Shown one piece after another: positions 18,904 to 27,887 of a stretch of 64,000 nucleotides of DNA. The notes below the pieces were generated by a model. The model saw only the letters and a list, made by a program, of their open reading frames with translations, ran no database searches and was not told the origin of the DNA. Numbering within the stretch: position 1 is the stretch's first letter; each line of letters starts with the position of its first letter. Both the position numbers and the translations under genes were made by a program. This stretch comes from Microcoleus sp. bin48.metabat.b7b8b9.023 (lineage in GTDB: Bacteria > Cyanobacteriota > Cyanobacteriia > Cyanobacteriales > Microcoleaceae): positions 1-64,000 of the forward strand of contig NZ_JAAFKG010000012.1 of the NCBI RefSeq assembly GCF_013299185.1, written 5' to 3'.

Positions 18904-21408
18904 CTATTTAAAATTAGTCAACACCCCATAAATTGCCCAAATCGCCATCGCCCGCAAATAGTGACTCGCCCGAAAAGTCCCCCCCGCCGTAATCGCTTCC
19001 GGCGTGCGAAACTGCAACCCATTCTCATAAATCTGCTTCACCACCGCATCCGTCAACTTAAATGCCTTCTCCTCCATTCCCATCTGCACCAAAAAAGCCG
19101 CCAACCCAAAATTAATTCCTGTCCAAACTTCCAAGGGATGAGTCGCATTCGGATTTTCCGGCGAACCGTTCAGCATCACCCCATTCGCCGCACCGAACTC
19201 ACCATCATTGAACTTTAAGAAACAAGATTCATACACAGTTTCTAAAGCGCTGACTGCACATTCAGACGGCACAATATCCGGCAATCCCAACAGTTTTGCG
19301 TAAAATTGACCGCACAATTGGTCGGCCATCACCACTTCCGAATTACTCTCGCTGTCCAAACGGTAATATTTACCGTTCCACAGTTTTTCTTGATAGCTAG
19401 GTCTTGCTTGTAAGAGCCAACTGTGATATAATGCAATCTTCTCTTGCGGATTCGGAAGTATATCAGGTGCTGCATCTTCTAAGATTTCCCCGATCGCGAT
19501 CGCACTTTCCAACGCAGCCAACCACAAGCCCCCGCAATAGGCGCTAATTCCCCGCATTTGCCAATCATCAAACGTCTGATCCGGCGCACCCGAATTCTCA
19601 GGAATGCCGTCTCCATCCTCATCAAAGGTTTTCAGATAAGCCAAAGCCTCAACAATTGCCGGCCAACACTCTTGCAAAAACTCACAATCCTTGCTACCCG
19701 TCAAGAGGAAATCCCGATAAACTTGCAATACAAAATCGCAAGGTAAATCCTTCCACAAATTGCAATCTTGATAGCTAGTATAATTCGTTTTTTCCCAAGG
19801 ATGTTCGTTGGGAGCACCCAAATCGTGCGGCGTCGCACCGATAGATTTTCTAATCGCCGCAGCTTGATTCCAGCCAATAACTCGCGGCGTATCGTCACCC
19901 GCCGAAATTGCCCTAGCAAAGGCAATCATGACCGACTTTTCTAATTCAGGCCACAGCATCAATAAAGCAAAAGAACCGTAAAGCCGCACGTCCAAACTTT
20001 CGTACCAGCGGTAATCAATACACTCCAAAACCCCAAATTGACCTTTCGGATCGCGTTCATCCGCTGCACTCCAGAGACTACCGCCCTGAGTTAAAATATA
20101 CAACTCATTAAACAGCGCCATTTTAAAACTATCTGACAAATCAGTTCGTTCTAAAATCGGTTTTTGCCAAGCTTCAATATTTTCGCGCCAAGTATCCGAA
20201 TGCTTCATCGCCGTGCGAATAATCGGCCAGACATTTTTGCCATTGCGCCCGAAGAAATCGGTATAACGGCGGTAGTAAGAAATTCCCGATGCAAATTCAG
20301 TAATTGGCAAATCCCAAGCTATGATAAAGGGGATTTTGCGAGTTTTCCCCGGTCGAATGGTAAACCGAACTGCGATCGCACAAGCTAACTGTTCCCCTGG
20401 GGCGGCGGCTGTCTCGTCTCTGTCATCCAACAAGAAGCCTTGTTGAGAAAAGTGCCGCCAAATATCCTCGCCGTTTCCCGCCGGGTTCCAGCGAGTTTGA
20501 TAGAATACTTCTACCGCCGGATTGGTAATAGTTGCGATCGCCCATTGTCCATCTCCTTCTTGCGGCCTATCGTCAGCAGTCAACCGCGTCATCACGCAAC
20601 CGAAACGGTGAAAATCTTCCACCAACAAATTCATATTTCCGCCACTTTCTCCCCACCGGGGTTTATAGTCATAAAAAGGACTGCCATCATCTCGCACCTT
20701 CACTTCTGGCGACTTGTTAGCATTGGTAAACCAGCCGACAATATTCTCCCAAGTTAGCATGATGCTGAGAGTAATCGGCGCATCTGTCGGATTGTGCGCT
20801 ACCCATTCAAACATGGCAACTGGGTAACTGCTTTCTTGATAATTGTTTGGCAAAATTGGCGAAAATTGCTCGCAGCTTAATTGAGCCTCAAACACATTTT
20901 CGTAAACATACCAACTGCGCGGATACAAAGCATGATAAGTCCCCGAATTAGACTTTCCTCCTCTCCCTTCAGCCTGCTGTCTCCCATCCGTTACATCCGT
21001 TACATCCGTTACATCCCGTACATTGCTCGTTGCCGAACTTCCTTCTTCCTTCTTCCTTCTTCCTTCAGAAGGATACCATTGCCAACTAGATAAACTGCCA
21101 TCTGTAGGCGGTTCGGTGGACAGTGCAAAGGCTTGTTTTTTGCCTTTTGTTTCTTCAAATATGCTGAATTGACAAGCTGGTAAACTGCGAAAAATGTGCT
21201 CGCCGCCGTCGATGTGCCAAAGGTTGAAGTCGCCTCTGGACGATCGCCCGATGCAGCCTGCACCGAACCCGCCTAGGGGCATTCCGTGCCATGGCCCGTC
21301 GTCGAGATTGCTTGCGTAGCGGACTGTATAGGGATTATCCCAACCGAGGCCGATGGGACGTTTCCAGGTGTGCGGGGGGATGTTTGGGTTAAATGTGCGA
21401 TCGTTCAT
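18904..21408 (-). CDS. GH116 family glycoside hydrolase (GBA2-like beta-glucosidase/glucosylceramidase)
   Basis: The 834-residue protein belongs to the non-lysosomal glucosylceramidase / bile-acid beta-glucosidase family, which cleaves beta-linked glucosides (or xylosides) by a retaining mechanism. The N-terminal beta domain begins with PLGGFGAGCIGRSSRGDFNLW. The (alpha/alpha)6 catalytic domain carries Glu470 in WYESLDVRLYGS (expected nucleophile) and the PDQTFDDW segment near 609-616 holding the expected acid/base Asp. There is no signal peptide, so it is probably cytosolic. Residues of about 113-156 are a Lys/Glu/Asp-rich insert (EGRRKKEEG, RDVTDVTDVTD) produced by CCTTCTT 7-mers and CCGTTACAT 9-mers inserted in frame. 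The insert falls in the beta domain, so the enzyme may still work. The substrate is unknown. Confidence 0.88.
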   Translation of the reverse strand: MNDRTFNPNIPPHTWKRPIGLGWDNPYTVRYASNLDDGPWHGMPLGGFGAGCIGRSSRGDFNLWHIDGGEHIFRSLPACQFSIFEETKGKKQAFALSTEPPTDGSLSSWQWYPSEGRRKKEEGSSATSNVRDVTDVTDVTDGRQQAEGRGGKSNSGTYHALYPRSWYVYENVFEAQLSCEQFSPILPNNYQESSYPVAMFEWVAHNPTDAPITLSIMLTWENIVGWFTNANKSPEVKVRDDGSPFYDYKPRWGESGGNMNLLVEDFHRFGCVMTRLTADDRPQEGDGQWAIATITNPAVEVFYQTRWNPAGNGEDIWRHFSQQGFLLDDRDETAAAPGEQLACAIAVRFTIRPGKTRKIPFIIAWDLPITEFASGISYYRRYTDFFGRNGKNVWPIIRTAMKHSDTWRENIEAWQKPILERTDLSDSFKMALFNELYILTQGGSLWSAADERDPKGQFGVLECIDYRWYESLDVRLYGSFALLMLWPELEKSVMIAFARAISAGDDTPRVIGWNQAAAIRKSIGATPHDLGAPNEHPWEKTNYTSYQDCNLWKDLPCDFVLQVYRDFLLTGSKDCEFLQECWPAIVEALAYLKTFDEDGDGIPENSGAPDQTFDDWQMRGISAYCGGLWLAALESAIAIGEILEDAAPDILPNPQEKIALYHSWLLQARPSYQEKLWNGKYYRLDSESNSEVVMADQLCGQFYAKLLGLPDIVPSECAVSALETVYESCFLKFNDGEFGAANGVMLNGSPENPNATHPLEVWTGINFGLAAFLVQMGMEEKAFKLTDAVVKQIYENGLQFRTPEAITAGGTFRASHYLRAMAIWAIYGVLTNFK
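20994..21066. repeat. Heptamer and nonamer microsatellites inside the GH116 gene
   Basis: CCGTTACAT occurs three times plus a CCCGTACAT variant (about 20988-21023), and CCTTCTT occurs three times (about 21041-21063). They encode an Asp-Val-Thr run and a Lys/Glu/Arg-rich run on the minus strand without breaking the frame. Confidence 0.85.
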
Positions 21409-21489
21409 GGTTTAATTTTGGTGGCAAGGGCGATCGGGCAAATTCCGGCAGAGCCTTAATAGTATATAACAGTTAGTTCTGTAGATATC

Positions 21490-21556
21490 GTAGGGTGCGT
21501 CGCCATCAGTCATCTACTTGAGAACCTGAAAAATCTGATAGCGACGCACCCTACAA
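21490..21556. repeat. TAGGGTGCGTCGC inverted repeat
   Basis: GTAGGGTGCGTCGC...ATCAG is mirrored by CTGATAGCGACGCACCCTAC about 30 bp later, giving a long imperfect hairpin between the GH116 gene and the toxin-antitoxin operon. It is the same family as 9.18-9.24 and 49.26-49.40 kb. Confidence 0.75.
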
Positions 21557-21654
21557 GGATTCTCGTTACCGACAATATATCACCCAAGCTTAGATTGACA
21601 AACTCCGCAGGTATCGTTTAACATTTAATTAGATGCTAATTTAATGTTATCATT

Positions 21655-21939
21655 ATGATTAACCTTTCAAAAGACATACATTCTCTCACCGATTTTAAAC
21701 GTAATACGACTGAGTTTGTGCAGCGGCTCAAGCAAACAAAACATCCTTTAGTTCTAACTGTCAATGGGAAAGCAGAGTTAGTGATTCAGGATGCTGAATC
21801 CTATCAAAAACTTTTAGATGCGGTTGAGTTATTAGAGACTTTAAAGGGAATTAAACTGGGTTTGGAACAAATGGATCGAGGGGAAGGGCAAAAAGCGGAG
21901 GTTTTTTTCAATCAACTGTTTGATAAGTTAGATAGTTAG
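21655..21939 (+). CDS. Phd/YefM family antitoxin
   Basis: The 94-residue antitoxin should bind its promoter and neutralise the toxin encoded directly downstream. The N-terminal half has the Phd/YefM DNA-binding fold pattern (SLTDFKRNTTEFVQRL, then the PLVLTVNGKAELVIQD strand pair and an ESYQKLLDA helix). The charged C-terminal helix would wrap the toxin. The gap to the toxin gene is only 2 bp, as in a classical type II operon. An AT-rich stretch with two TTTAATGTTA-like half-sites lies just upstream (about 21620-21652) and may be the autoregulatory operator. Confidence 0.9.
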   Translation: MINLSKDIHSLTDFKRNTTEFVQRLKQTKHPLVLTVNGKAELVIQDAESYQKLLDAVELLETLKGIKLGLEQMDRGEGQKAEVFFNQLFDKLDS

Positions 21940-21941
21940 GC

Positions 21942-22280
21942 ATGAATCAGAAATATCAAGTCATTATCCAACCCGCAGCACAAAAAGGAATCGAGGAAGC
22001 CTATTTTTGGTTAAGTAATCATTCTTCTCTGAAGGCTAGAACTTGGTTAGAAGGATTATATAAAGCTACCTTATCGCTAGAAAATATGCCTTCTCGTTGT
22101 TCTTTCGCCTTTGAGAATAATTTTTTTGATGAAGAAATCAGACAACTGGTTTACGGCAAGGGACGAAATGCCTATCGGATTCTGTTTACGATTGTTGATG
22201 ATATGGTTCATATAATTTTCGTGCGACACGCTTCTCAAAAACCGATGATAGGTGAATCAGATGAGGAAGGTAATAGCTGA
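21942..22280 (+). CDS. ParE/RelE superfamily toxin
   Basis: The 112-residue product has the RelE/ParE fold pattern: an N-terminal strand (YQVIIQPAAQKGIEEAYFWL), two helices, then the strand set IRQLVYGKGRNAYRILFTIVDDMVHIIFVRHA with its basic Arg/Tyr residues. Toxins of this superfamily either cleave mRNA on the ribosome or poison gyrase; which one applies cannot be told here. It follows its Phd antitoxin by 2 bp. Its TGA stop overlaps an ATG (TGATG at 22278-22282) that opens the interrupted Imm30-like frame, so the three genes appear to have been translationally coupled. Confidence 0.9.
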   Translation: MNQKYQVIIQPAAQKGIEEAYFWLSNHSSLKARTWLEGLYKATLSLENMPSRCSFAFENNFFDEEIRQLVYGKGRNAYRILFTIVDDMVHIIFVRHASQKPMIGESDEEGNS

Positions 22281-22723
22281 TGCAAGAAAATATCTGGATT
22301 AGCATTTTAAAAGCCAATAAATTGATGCGATAGCCTGATGAAGTGACAGCTTTTGAAAATGCTTTAGCCTCACTTGCCGATCGTCCTCAAGATGAAGATT
22401 TGCCAGATTTGCATCTAATTTTAGACGATCGCTGCGAACAACCAGAAGTCATGTTTGGTTTGATTCATTTTCTGGAATCTTTTGATGTGTCAGCCCAGAT
22501 TCAAGCATTTGTTACAGTTGTACCGCAATTAATGCTCGTTGCTTCGGAATGGACGAGAATCCTCCACCATCGCATTTTAAATGATGGTGATGCTTGTCGT
22601 TTGTATCGAGATATTTTGCATTCATCGAACTCCCAAGAACCTAATTTTGTTCGTCAATTGCTCGAAGAAAGCGCTAGTTACCATTTAAACAAGCGGGAGC
22701 CAAAATTAGCGTTAGCTAGGTAA
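22280..22723 (+). pseudogene. Imm30-like immunity protein gene interrupted by an amber codon
   Basis: From the ATG at 22280 the frame gives MQENIWISILKANKLMR, then TAG at 22331-22333, and continues open as PDEVTAFENALASLADRPQDEDLPD and onward to 22723. The downstream part resembles Imm30-type immunity proteins of polymorphic toxin systems (all-alpha, with VMFGLIHFLESFDV and EWTRILHHRILND). Both halves read as one protein of about 147 residues, so I take the TAG as a nonsense mutation. A GTG at 22343 could restart a 126-residue product lacking 21 residues, but no ribosome-binding site is obvious. The family call is from memory of sequence patterns. A sequencing error at one base is possible. 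Confidence 0.65.
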
Positions 22724-22880
22724 GATCGATTATACAGGATTCCTGATAAACTCGACTTTTGCCCGAAGTCAGGTGTTTGAATGCCTAGTGCCAGTATCTA
22801 ATTCCACCTGTACCGACTGCCCGGAATCAGTGGGATTGCTGATGAAGAAAGTAACATCACTACTCCGAATATCGCCGAAA

Positions 22881-25800
22881 ATGAATGAAAGCCGCCGCGA
22901 AGCCTATCTGGATCTGATTAATCAGCTACTCAATTGTCAGAGTGGGGAAGCAGAAGAGATTTTGAATAATAACTTAGAGTTGGTCGATGCTGGGTTGGCG
23001 CAGATAATGCTACAAGAGTCGGAGGAACTTGAACAGAGGGGAAACAGTAATTTTGCCAATTTTTTAACCGATATTGCCTATCAGCTAGAGGAGGGACTGG
23101 GATTGAGAAGATCAACACCAACACCAAAATCTCAACGTGACTTCTTGGAGGAAGTATTACAGGAAATCCACAACACCGACGGCAATCGGCAAATAGTGTA
23201 CTCATTGCTGCGGAAAAACTTAGATAAACTTGATGAGAACTTTGCTACTGTCTTGCAAAATTGGGCAACGGTAAGACTACCACATGCGCCAGCCGAAACA
23301 CAATGGATTGCGTTAGATATTGGCGAATTCAGTAACCTGATGAGCAATTTTTCTTCAGGCAACCAGGCAGATAATTTAGAAATTGCTATAGTTGGTTATA
23401 AAGTATCACTGTCAGTTTTTACTCGTGAAGCCTTTCGTCTACAGTGGGCAACTCTCCAAAATAATCTTGGTAAAGCTTATCTATACCGCATAAGGGAGGA
23501 TAAAGCTGAAAATTTGGAACTTTCAATTGAGTGCTATTGTGCGGCACTAGAAGTTCGTACCCGTGAAGCTTTTCCTGTGAATTGGGCAACTCTCCAAAAC
23601 AATCTTGGTGCTGTCTATAGCGAACGCATCGAAGGGGATAAAGCTGACAATATGGAATTAGCGATTGCCTGTTATCGTGCAGCATTAGAAGTCCGCACTC
23701 GTGAGAATTACGAGGTAGATTGGTCGGCCACTCAAAATAATCTTGGCACAGCTTACAGTGAGCGCATCCAGGGAAAGAAATACGAAAATTTAGAACTTTC
23801 AATTGAGTGTTATCGTGCAGCACTGGAAGTCCGCACTCGTGACAATTACGAGGTAGACTGGGCCGCTACTCAAAATAATCTTGGTTTAGCCTACACTAAT
23901 CGGATCGAAGGGGATAAAGCTGATAATTTAGAACTTTCAATTGAGTGTTACCGTGCAGCATTAGAAGTTCGTACTCGTGAGAATTATAAGGTAGACTGGG
24001 CAGCTACTCAAAATAATCTTGGTTTGGCCTATACTAATCGGATTGAAGGGGATAAAGCTGATAATTTAGAACTTTCAATTGAGTGCTATTGTGCAGCATT
24101 AGAAGTTCGTACTTTTGAAAACTTTCCTCTACAATGGGCAACTTTACAAAGCAATCTTGCTGCAGCCTATAGCGATCGCATTCTGGGAGATAGAGCCGAG
24201 AATTTGGAAGAAGCGATCACCTCATATAAGCGTGCATTAACAGCCTATACCCATAAAAGCTCACGTATAGAGTGGGCAAGGATTAATAATAATCTTGGTA
24301 CAGCCTATACTGTACGAATCAGAGAGGATAAAGCCACGAATATAGAAGAAGCAATAAAATGCTATGGTTATGCGCTAGATGTCTACAGTCCACAACACTC
24401 ACCCCAAGATTGGGCAATGACGCAAAATAATCTTGGTACAACCTACAGACACCGTATCCTAGCAGATAAATCCACAAGCTTAGAAGACGCGATCGCGTGT
24501 TATCGGGCTGCCCTAATAGTTTACAAGCGTCGAGCTTTTCCTGTGGAGTGGGCAAATACCCAAAATAATCTTGGGAATGTCTATGGCGATCGGATCGAAG
24601 GGGATAAAGCTAAAAATTTAGAAGCAGCTATCAAATTCTATCAGAATGCACTATCAGTATCCTCCCGTGAAAAGTTTCGTGTGGACTGGGCAATGCTCCA
24701 AGATAATCTTGGCATAGCTTACATCAAGCGCATTAGAGGGGACAGATCTAAAAATTTAGAAGCAGCAATTAGATACTATCAAGATGCACGAGAAGTCCGC
24801 ACCCGTGAAGATTTTCCTCAAGGCTACATCGCTACTTCATTTGGCTTAGGTTTTGCTTATAAACAAGCTCAAAAATTCCAAGATGCCTATGATGTTTTTT
24901 ACGCTGCCATTGATACTGTAGAATCTCTCCGAGAGGAAATCATTTCAGGGAATGAGACCAAACAGAAACTAGCTGAAGAATGGCATCGCATATATCTGAA
25001 TATGGTAGAGATTTGTCTTGCTTTGGGCAAAGTAACTACCGCGATTGAATACGCTGAACGGAGCAAAACTCGTAACTTGACAGAAAATATCCTCACCCGT
25101 GACCTCAAAAGCCTATTTCCCGAAAAAGTAGTCATTTCATTAGAAAAACTGCGAGATGAAATCTCTTACTACCAATATAAAATCCAAAGGGGTAAAGCAG
25201 AAAATTATAGAGACGTAACGCAACATCTGAAACAATTACGACAGCATAAAAATGAATTACAAGATAAATATATGCCAGTTGGTTATGGCTTCAAGTTTAG
25301 AGAATTTCAAGCAACGTTAGATAATAATACAGCCATTATAGAGTGGTACATTACCAATATAGGATTAGAAACATTTGTTATTACTAGTAGTTCTATCCAA
25401 CGGCTTACTTTAAAGACTTCCGCTGAGAGCTTGCAAGTTTTAGAAGATTGGGGGAATGAGTATCTAAAAAAATATTATGGCGACAAAGAAGATTGGGGAA
25501 AGAGCCTAGCTTCTAGCCTCAAAAATTTGGCTGATATCCTACATATTGAGGAGATTATAGATCGTGAGGAGATTAAAAAGTGTTTACGCCTCATCCTCAT
25601 TCCCCATCGCGCTTTGCATCTATTTCCCCTCCACGCACTCCCTTTAGCCGATGGTGAATTCTTATGCGACAAATTCCCCAAAGGTGTCAGCTATGCACCC
25701 AGTTGTCAGCTATTATTACAAGCACAGAAACGAAAACGCCCCGACTTTACCCACCTGTTTGCCATCCAAAATCCTACTAAAGACCGTCCCTATGTCGATT

Positions 25801-26456
25801 TGGGAGTTGAAGCTATCCGTCCTTATTTTCAGCCTAATGACTATGTTCTCCCTGGAGAGCAAGCAATCAAAGCTAACCTCATTCAATCAGAAAAACTACG
25901 CTCTGCCCATTGCTTCCACTTCTTCGGTCATGCTACATTTAACTTTGAAAAATCAGCTCTAATTTTGGCGGATGGACACCTGACGCTGGGAGAAATCTTT
26001 GCTCTAGACTTAAATCAATGTCGCCTAGTTATCCTCTCGGCTTGTGAAACTGGGATGACAGATTTTAACAGCATCAGCGATGAGTATATCGGTTTGCCAA
26101 GTGGTTTCCTGTTTGCAGGTAGTCCCAGCGTCGTCAGTACCCTTTGGGAGGTAGATCAACTGTCTGCTGCTTTTCTGATGATTGAGTTTTATGAAAACCT
26201 CAGAAAATATAAACAGTTAGAAGAGGGAGATATTGCGATCGCCCTCAATCTATCACAGAAGCGGCTGCGAGATTTAACTGTTGACGAATTTAAAAAACGC
26301 CTGGTTCAATACAAGCCTCTAATTGATGAAATCCTTAGTAAACTACCAAAAGTAGAGCGTAGGAAAGCTGAGGCATCAATAACATATCGCCTATCTCAAG
26401 CATATCCTTTTGCTCACCCTTCCGATTGGGCAGCCTTCACAGCTACAGGAATCTAA
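22881..26456 (+). CDS. TPR-CHAT protein (caspase-like protease with tetratricopeptide repeats)
   Basis: This is a probable cysteine protease controlled by a repeat sensor. The ATG at 22881 (MNESRREAYLDLINQLLN) matches the usual start of this cyanobacterial family; a GTG at 22773 would add 36 atypical residues. An N-terminal helical module (1-75) is followed by a second copy-like module (about 85-175). Then about ten or more TPR-like units of roughly 46-50 residues follow, each with NNLGxAYxxRIxGDKAxNLExAIxCY. The C-terminal CHAT domain carries the caspase-type dyad: His1017 in FFGHATF and Cys1055 in LSACETG. Several central repeats are nearly identical in DNA. The 3' end overlaps by 4 bp a convergent small gene. 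CHAT proteins act in cell-death and CRISPR-linked (type III-E) pathways, but no CRISPR array is in this window. Confidence 0.88.
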   Translation: MNESRREAYLDLINQLLNCQSGEAEEILNNNLELVDAGLAQIMLQESEELEQRGNSNFANFLTDIAYQLEEGLGLRRSTPTPKSQRDFLEEVLQEIHNTDGNRQIVYSLLRKNLDKLDENFATVLQNWATVRLPHAPAETQWIALDIGEFSNLMSNFSSGNQADNLEIAIVGYKVSLSVFTREAFRLQWATLQNNLGKAYLYRIREDKAENLELSIECYCAALEVRTREAFPVNWATLQNNLGAVYSERIEGDKADNMELAIACYRAALEVRTRENYEVDWSATQNNLGTAYSERIQGKKYENLELSIECYRAALEVRTRDNYEVDWAATQNNLGLAYTNRIEGDKADNLELSIECYRAALEVRTRENYKVDWAATQNNLGLAYTNRIEGDKADNLELSIECYCAALEVRTFENFPLQWATLQSNLAAAYSDRILGDRAENLEEAITSYKRALTAYTHKSSRIEWARINNNLGTAYTVRIREDKATNIEEAIKCYGYALDVYSPQHSPQDWAMTQNNLGTTYRHRILADKSTSLEDAIACYRAALIVYKRRAFPVEWANTQNNLGNVYGDRIEGDKAKNLEAAIKFYQNALSVSSREKFRVDWAMLQDNLGIAYIKRIRGDRSKNLEAAIRYYQDAREVRTREDFPQGYIATSFGLGFAYKQAQKFQDAYDVFYAAIDTVESLREEIISGNETKQKLAEEWHRIYLNMVEICLALGKVTTAIEYAERSKTRNLTENILTRDLKSLFPEKVVISLEKLRDEISYYQYKIQRGKAENYRDVTQHLKQLRQHKNELQDKYMPVGYGFKFREFQATLDNNTAIIEWYITNIGLETFVITSSSIQRLTLKTSAESLQVLEDWGNEYLKKYYGDKEDWGKSLASSLKNLADILHIEEIIDREEIKKCLRLILIPHRALHLFPLHALPLADGEFLCDKFPKGVSYAPSCQLLLQAQKRKRPDFTHLFAIQNPTKDRPYVDLGVEAIRPYFQPNDYVLPGEQAIKANLIQSEKLRSAHCFHFFGHATFNFEKSALILADGHLTLGEIFALDLNQCRLVILSACETGMTDFNSISDEYIGLPSGFLFAGSPSVVSTLWEVDQLSAAFLMIEFYENLRKYKQLEEGDIAIALNLSQKRLRDLTVDEFKKRLVQYKPLIDEILSKLPKVERRKAEASITYRLSQAYPFAHPSDWAAFTATGI

Positions 26457-26821
26457 GCTTCAGACTCAGACGACTCGCAAAACTTATCAACAGCTATTTT
26501 AGTCACGTTGATAGCAACTAACGTTGCTAAATTACCAGGAAACGGCATAAAATCTCTCAAATCCTTGAATAATTCCAGTACATCACCTGTGTATTTGCTA
26601 CAGATAACTTCCCGCGCTTTCTCGGTTAACTCGTCTAAATAACTTTGGCCTGACTTTGCCAGAGTGGATTTTGTGTCTCCAGACTCAAGTGCTAACACTT
26701 CTGCTGCATCTTCTAAACTGTTATCGCAAGCTTCTACTTCGTCAAGCGCAGCTAGAGCATCTGGATAATCGGCTAATTGAGAGCGATATTGTGCAATTTC
26801 TTCTGATGTAAGTACGGTCAT
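26453..26821 (-). CDS. Small acidic hypothetical protein convergent with TPR-CHAT
   Basis: I do not recognise this family. The 122-residue product is acidic and mostly helical (SEEIAQYRSQLADYPDALAALDEVEAC), with a more hydrophobic helix near the end (PFPGNLATLVAINVTKIAVDKF) followed by an acidic tail. It has no signal peptide. Its stop codon overlaps that of the TPR-CHAT gene by 4 bp on the opposite strand, so the two transcripts are antisense at their ends. The position raises the possibility of a partner, inhibitor or substrate of the protease, but that is inference from proximity alone. Confidence 0.65.
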   Translation of the reverse strand: MTVLTSEEIAQYRSQLADYPDALAALDEVEACDNSLEDAAEVLALESGDTKSTLAKSGQSYLDELTEKAREVICSKYTGDVLELFKDLRDFMPFPGNLATLVAINVTKIAVDKFCESSESEA

Positions 26822-26952
26822 TTAAGCCTGACTCCGTAAAATGTGATTAATGCTTTTTACTTTCACTCATCCGACAGCCTCAGCCGGATGTTTTCCAGTT
26901 TATCATATTCCCAAAGACATATTCATTCCCAGGACTTACCCACTCATACCAA

Positions 26953-27017
26953 AGAAACCGGGTTTTTATGAGTTTCTGCGTGTTGTGACGAAGTTTTATC
27001 GAAAAAACCCGGTTTCT
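26953..27017. repeat. AGAAACCGGGTTTTT inverted repeat
   Basis: AGAAACCGGGTTTTT (26953-26967) is mirrored by AAAAAACCCGGTTTCT (27002-27017). This widespread cyanobacterial motif also appears in part at 36.57 and 58.23 kb. The short open frame 26850-27119 arises from it and is not annotated. Confidence 0.75.
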
Positions 27018-27060
27018 GAATACCCGCACGTCAATCCTATATATAGTTTGACACCCCACT

Positions 27061-27666
27061 TTATCGGGGCAGAATATCATCTAAGCGAAGTTGCAAGCTT
27101 TTTAACAGAGGAGAAATAACTGGTTCACCTAGGCGAAACTGTTGCTGAACATAATCTTGGTCAATCAGTTGACAAACGGTGATAGTAGGTTGTTTTGGTT
27201 TACCGATAAAAGCCACGCCTCCTAATCCACGATAATCAACTATCCAATATTCTGGAATTCCTAAAAGAGCGTATTCTTCAACTTTTCGAGCATAATCTGT
27301 TTCCCAGTTAGTGCTGACGACTTCTACTGCCAATTTAATGGTTCGCCCGAGCGTGATTACAGGTTCTCTTTCCCAGAGGGGTTCGCTGACAAGGGCGGCT
27401 TCATCTAACACTACAATATCGGGACGGCGGGCAGTAGCTGCGTCGGAAAATGGACGGATTAAACAAGTCCGGGGAATAAACCAAGGTAGTTTTTCTGCTG
27501 CGATCGCAATTACTATTTGAGCTACCAATTTGCCGCTGACGGTTTCGTGGGGGCCTGTGGGTGACCTGTCAACTAATTCTCCGTCAGCAAGTTCGTAGCG
27601 GGGGTTGTTACAGTATCGATCGACAAATGTTTCAAAGGTGAGGATTTTTTGCGCGGTGTAAGTCAT
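27061..27666 (-). CDS. Uma2 family endonuclease-like protein (DUF820)
   Basis: The 201-residue protein belongs to the Uma2/DUF820 group of PD-(D/E)XK-fold proteins, which are greatly expanded in filamentous cyanobacteria. Visible core: YELADGELVDRSP near 24-36, ARRPDIVVLDEA near 79-90 (metal-binding Asp), and IKLAVEVVSTNWETDYARKVEEYALLGIPEYWIVD near 109-143, with the Glu and Lys of the active-site pattern. It is soluble. It is a single gene with no partner. Nuclease activity and role have not been established for most members; links to mobile elements or restriction are suspected. Confidence 0.9.
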   Translation of the reverse strand: MTYTAQKILTFETFVDRYCNNPRYELADGELVDRSPTGPHETVSGKLVAQIVIAIAAEKLPWFIPRTCLIRPFSDAATARRPDIVVLDEAALVSEPLWEREPVITLGRTIKLAVEVVSTNWETDYARKVEEYALLGIPEYWIVDYRGLGGVAFIGKPKQPTITVCQLIDQDYVQQQFRLGEPVISPLLKSLQLRLDDILPR

Positions 27667-27738
27667 TATAAATCAATACTTTTTTGCTTGATTTTAATTA
27701 CAATAGTTTAGCATTCTTCTCGAATAAAACTAACCCGG

Positions 27739-27822
27739 AGATCCCCCCTAGCCCCCCTTAATAAGGGGGGGACAAGAAATATTCTCAAAGTCCCCCTTCT
27801 TAAGGGGGATTTAGGGGGATCT
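27739..27822. repeat. GC-rich inverted repeat (AGATCCCCCTAAATCCCCC type)
   Basis: Arms of about 33 bp at 27739-27773 and 27790-27822 are inverted copies built on AGATCCCCC..CCCCCTTAA and contain poly-G/poly-C runs. The element is a familiar dispersed intergenic hairpin of cyanobacteria and here separates two minus-strand genes. Confidence 0.8.
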
Positions 27823-27887
27823 AGACTTCGATAAAAACGAGAGAGACAGAGGGTTTCAGTTTTAAGTTGACATGAATGTTGAAAATC

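Noticed and set aside
22773-22880. N-terminal extension of the TPR-CHAT protein from GTG
   Set aside because: The extra 36 residues are Cys-rich and unlike the family start; the ATG at 22881 gives the expected beginning.
26850-27119. 89-aa plus-strand ORF between the acidic protein gene and Uma2
   Set aside because: It is formed by the AGAAACCGGGTTTTT inverted repeat and overlaps the Uma2 3' end; there is no family resemblance.
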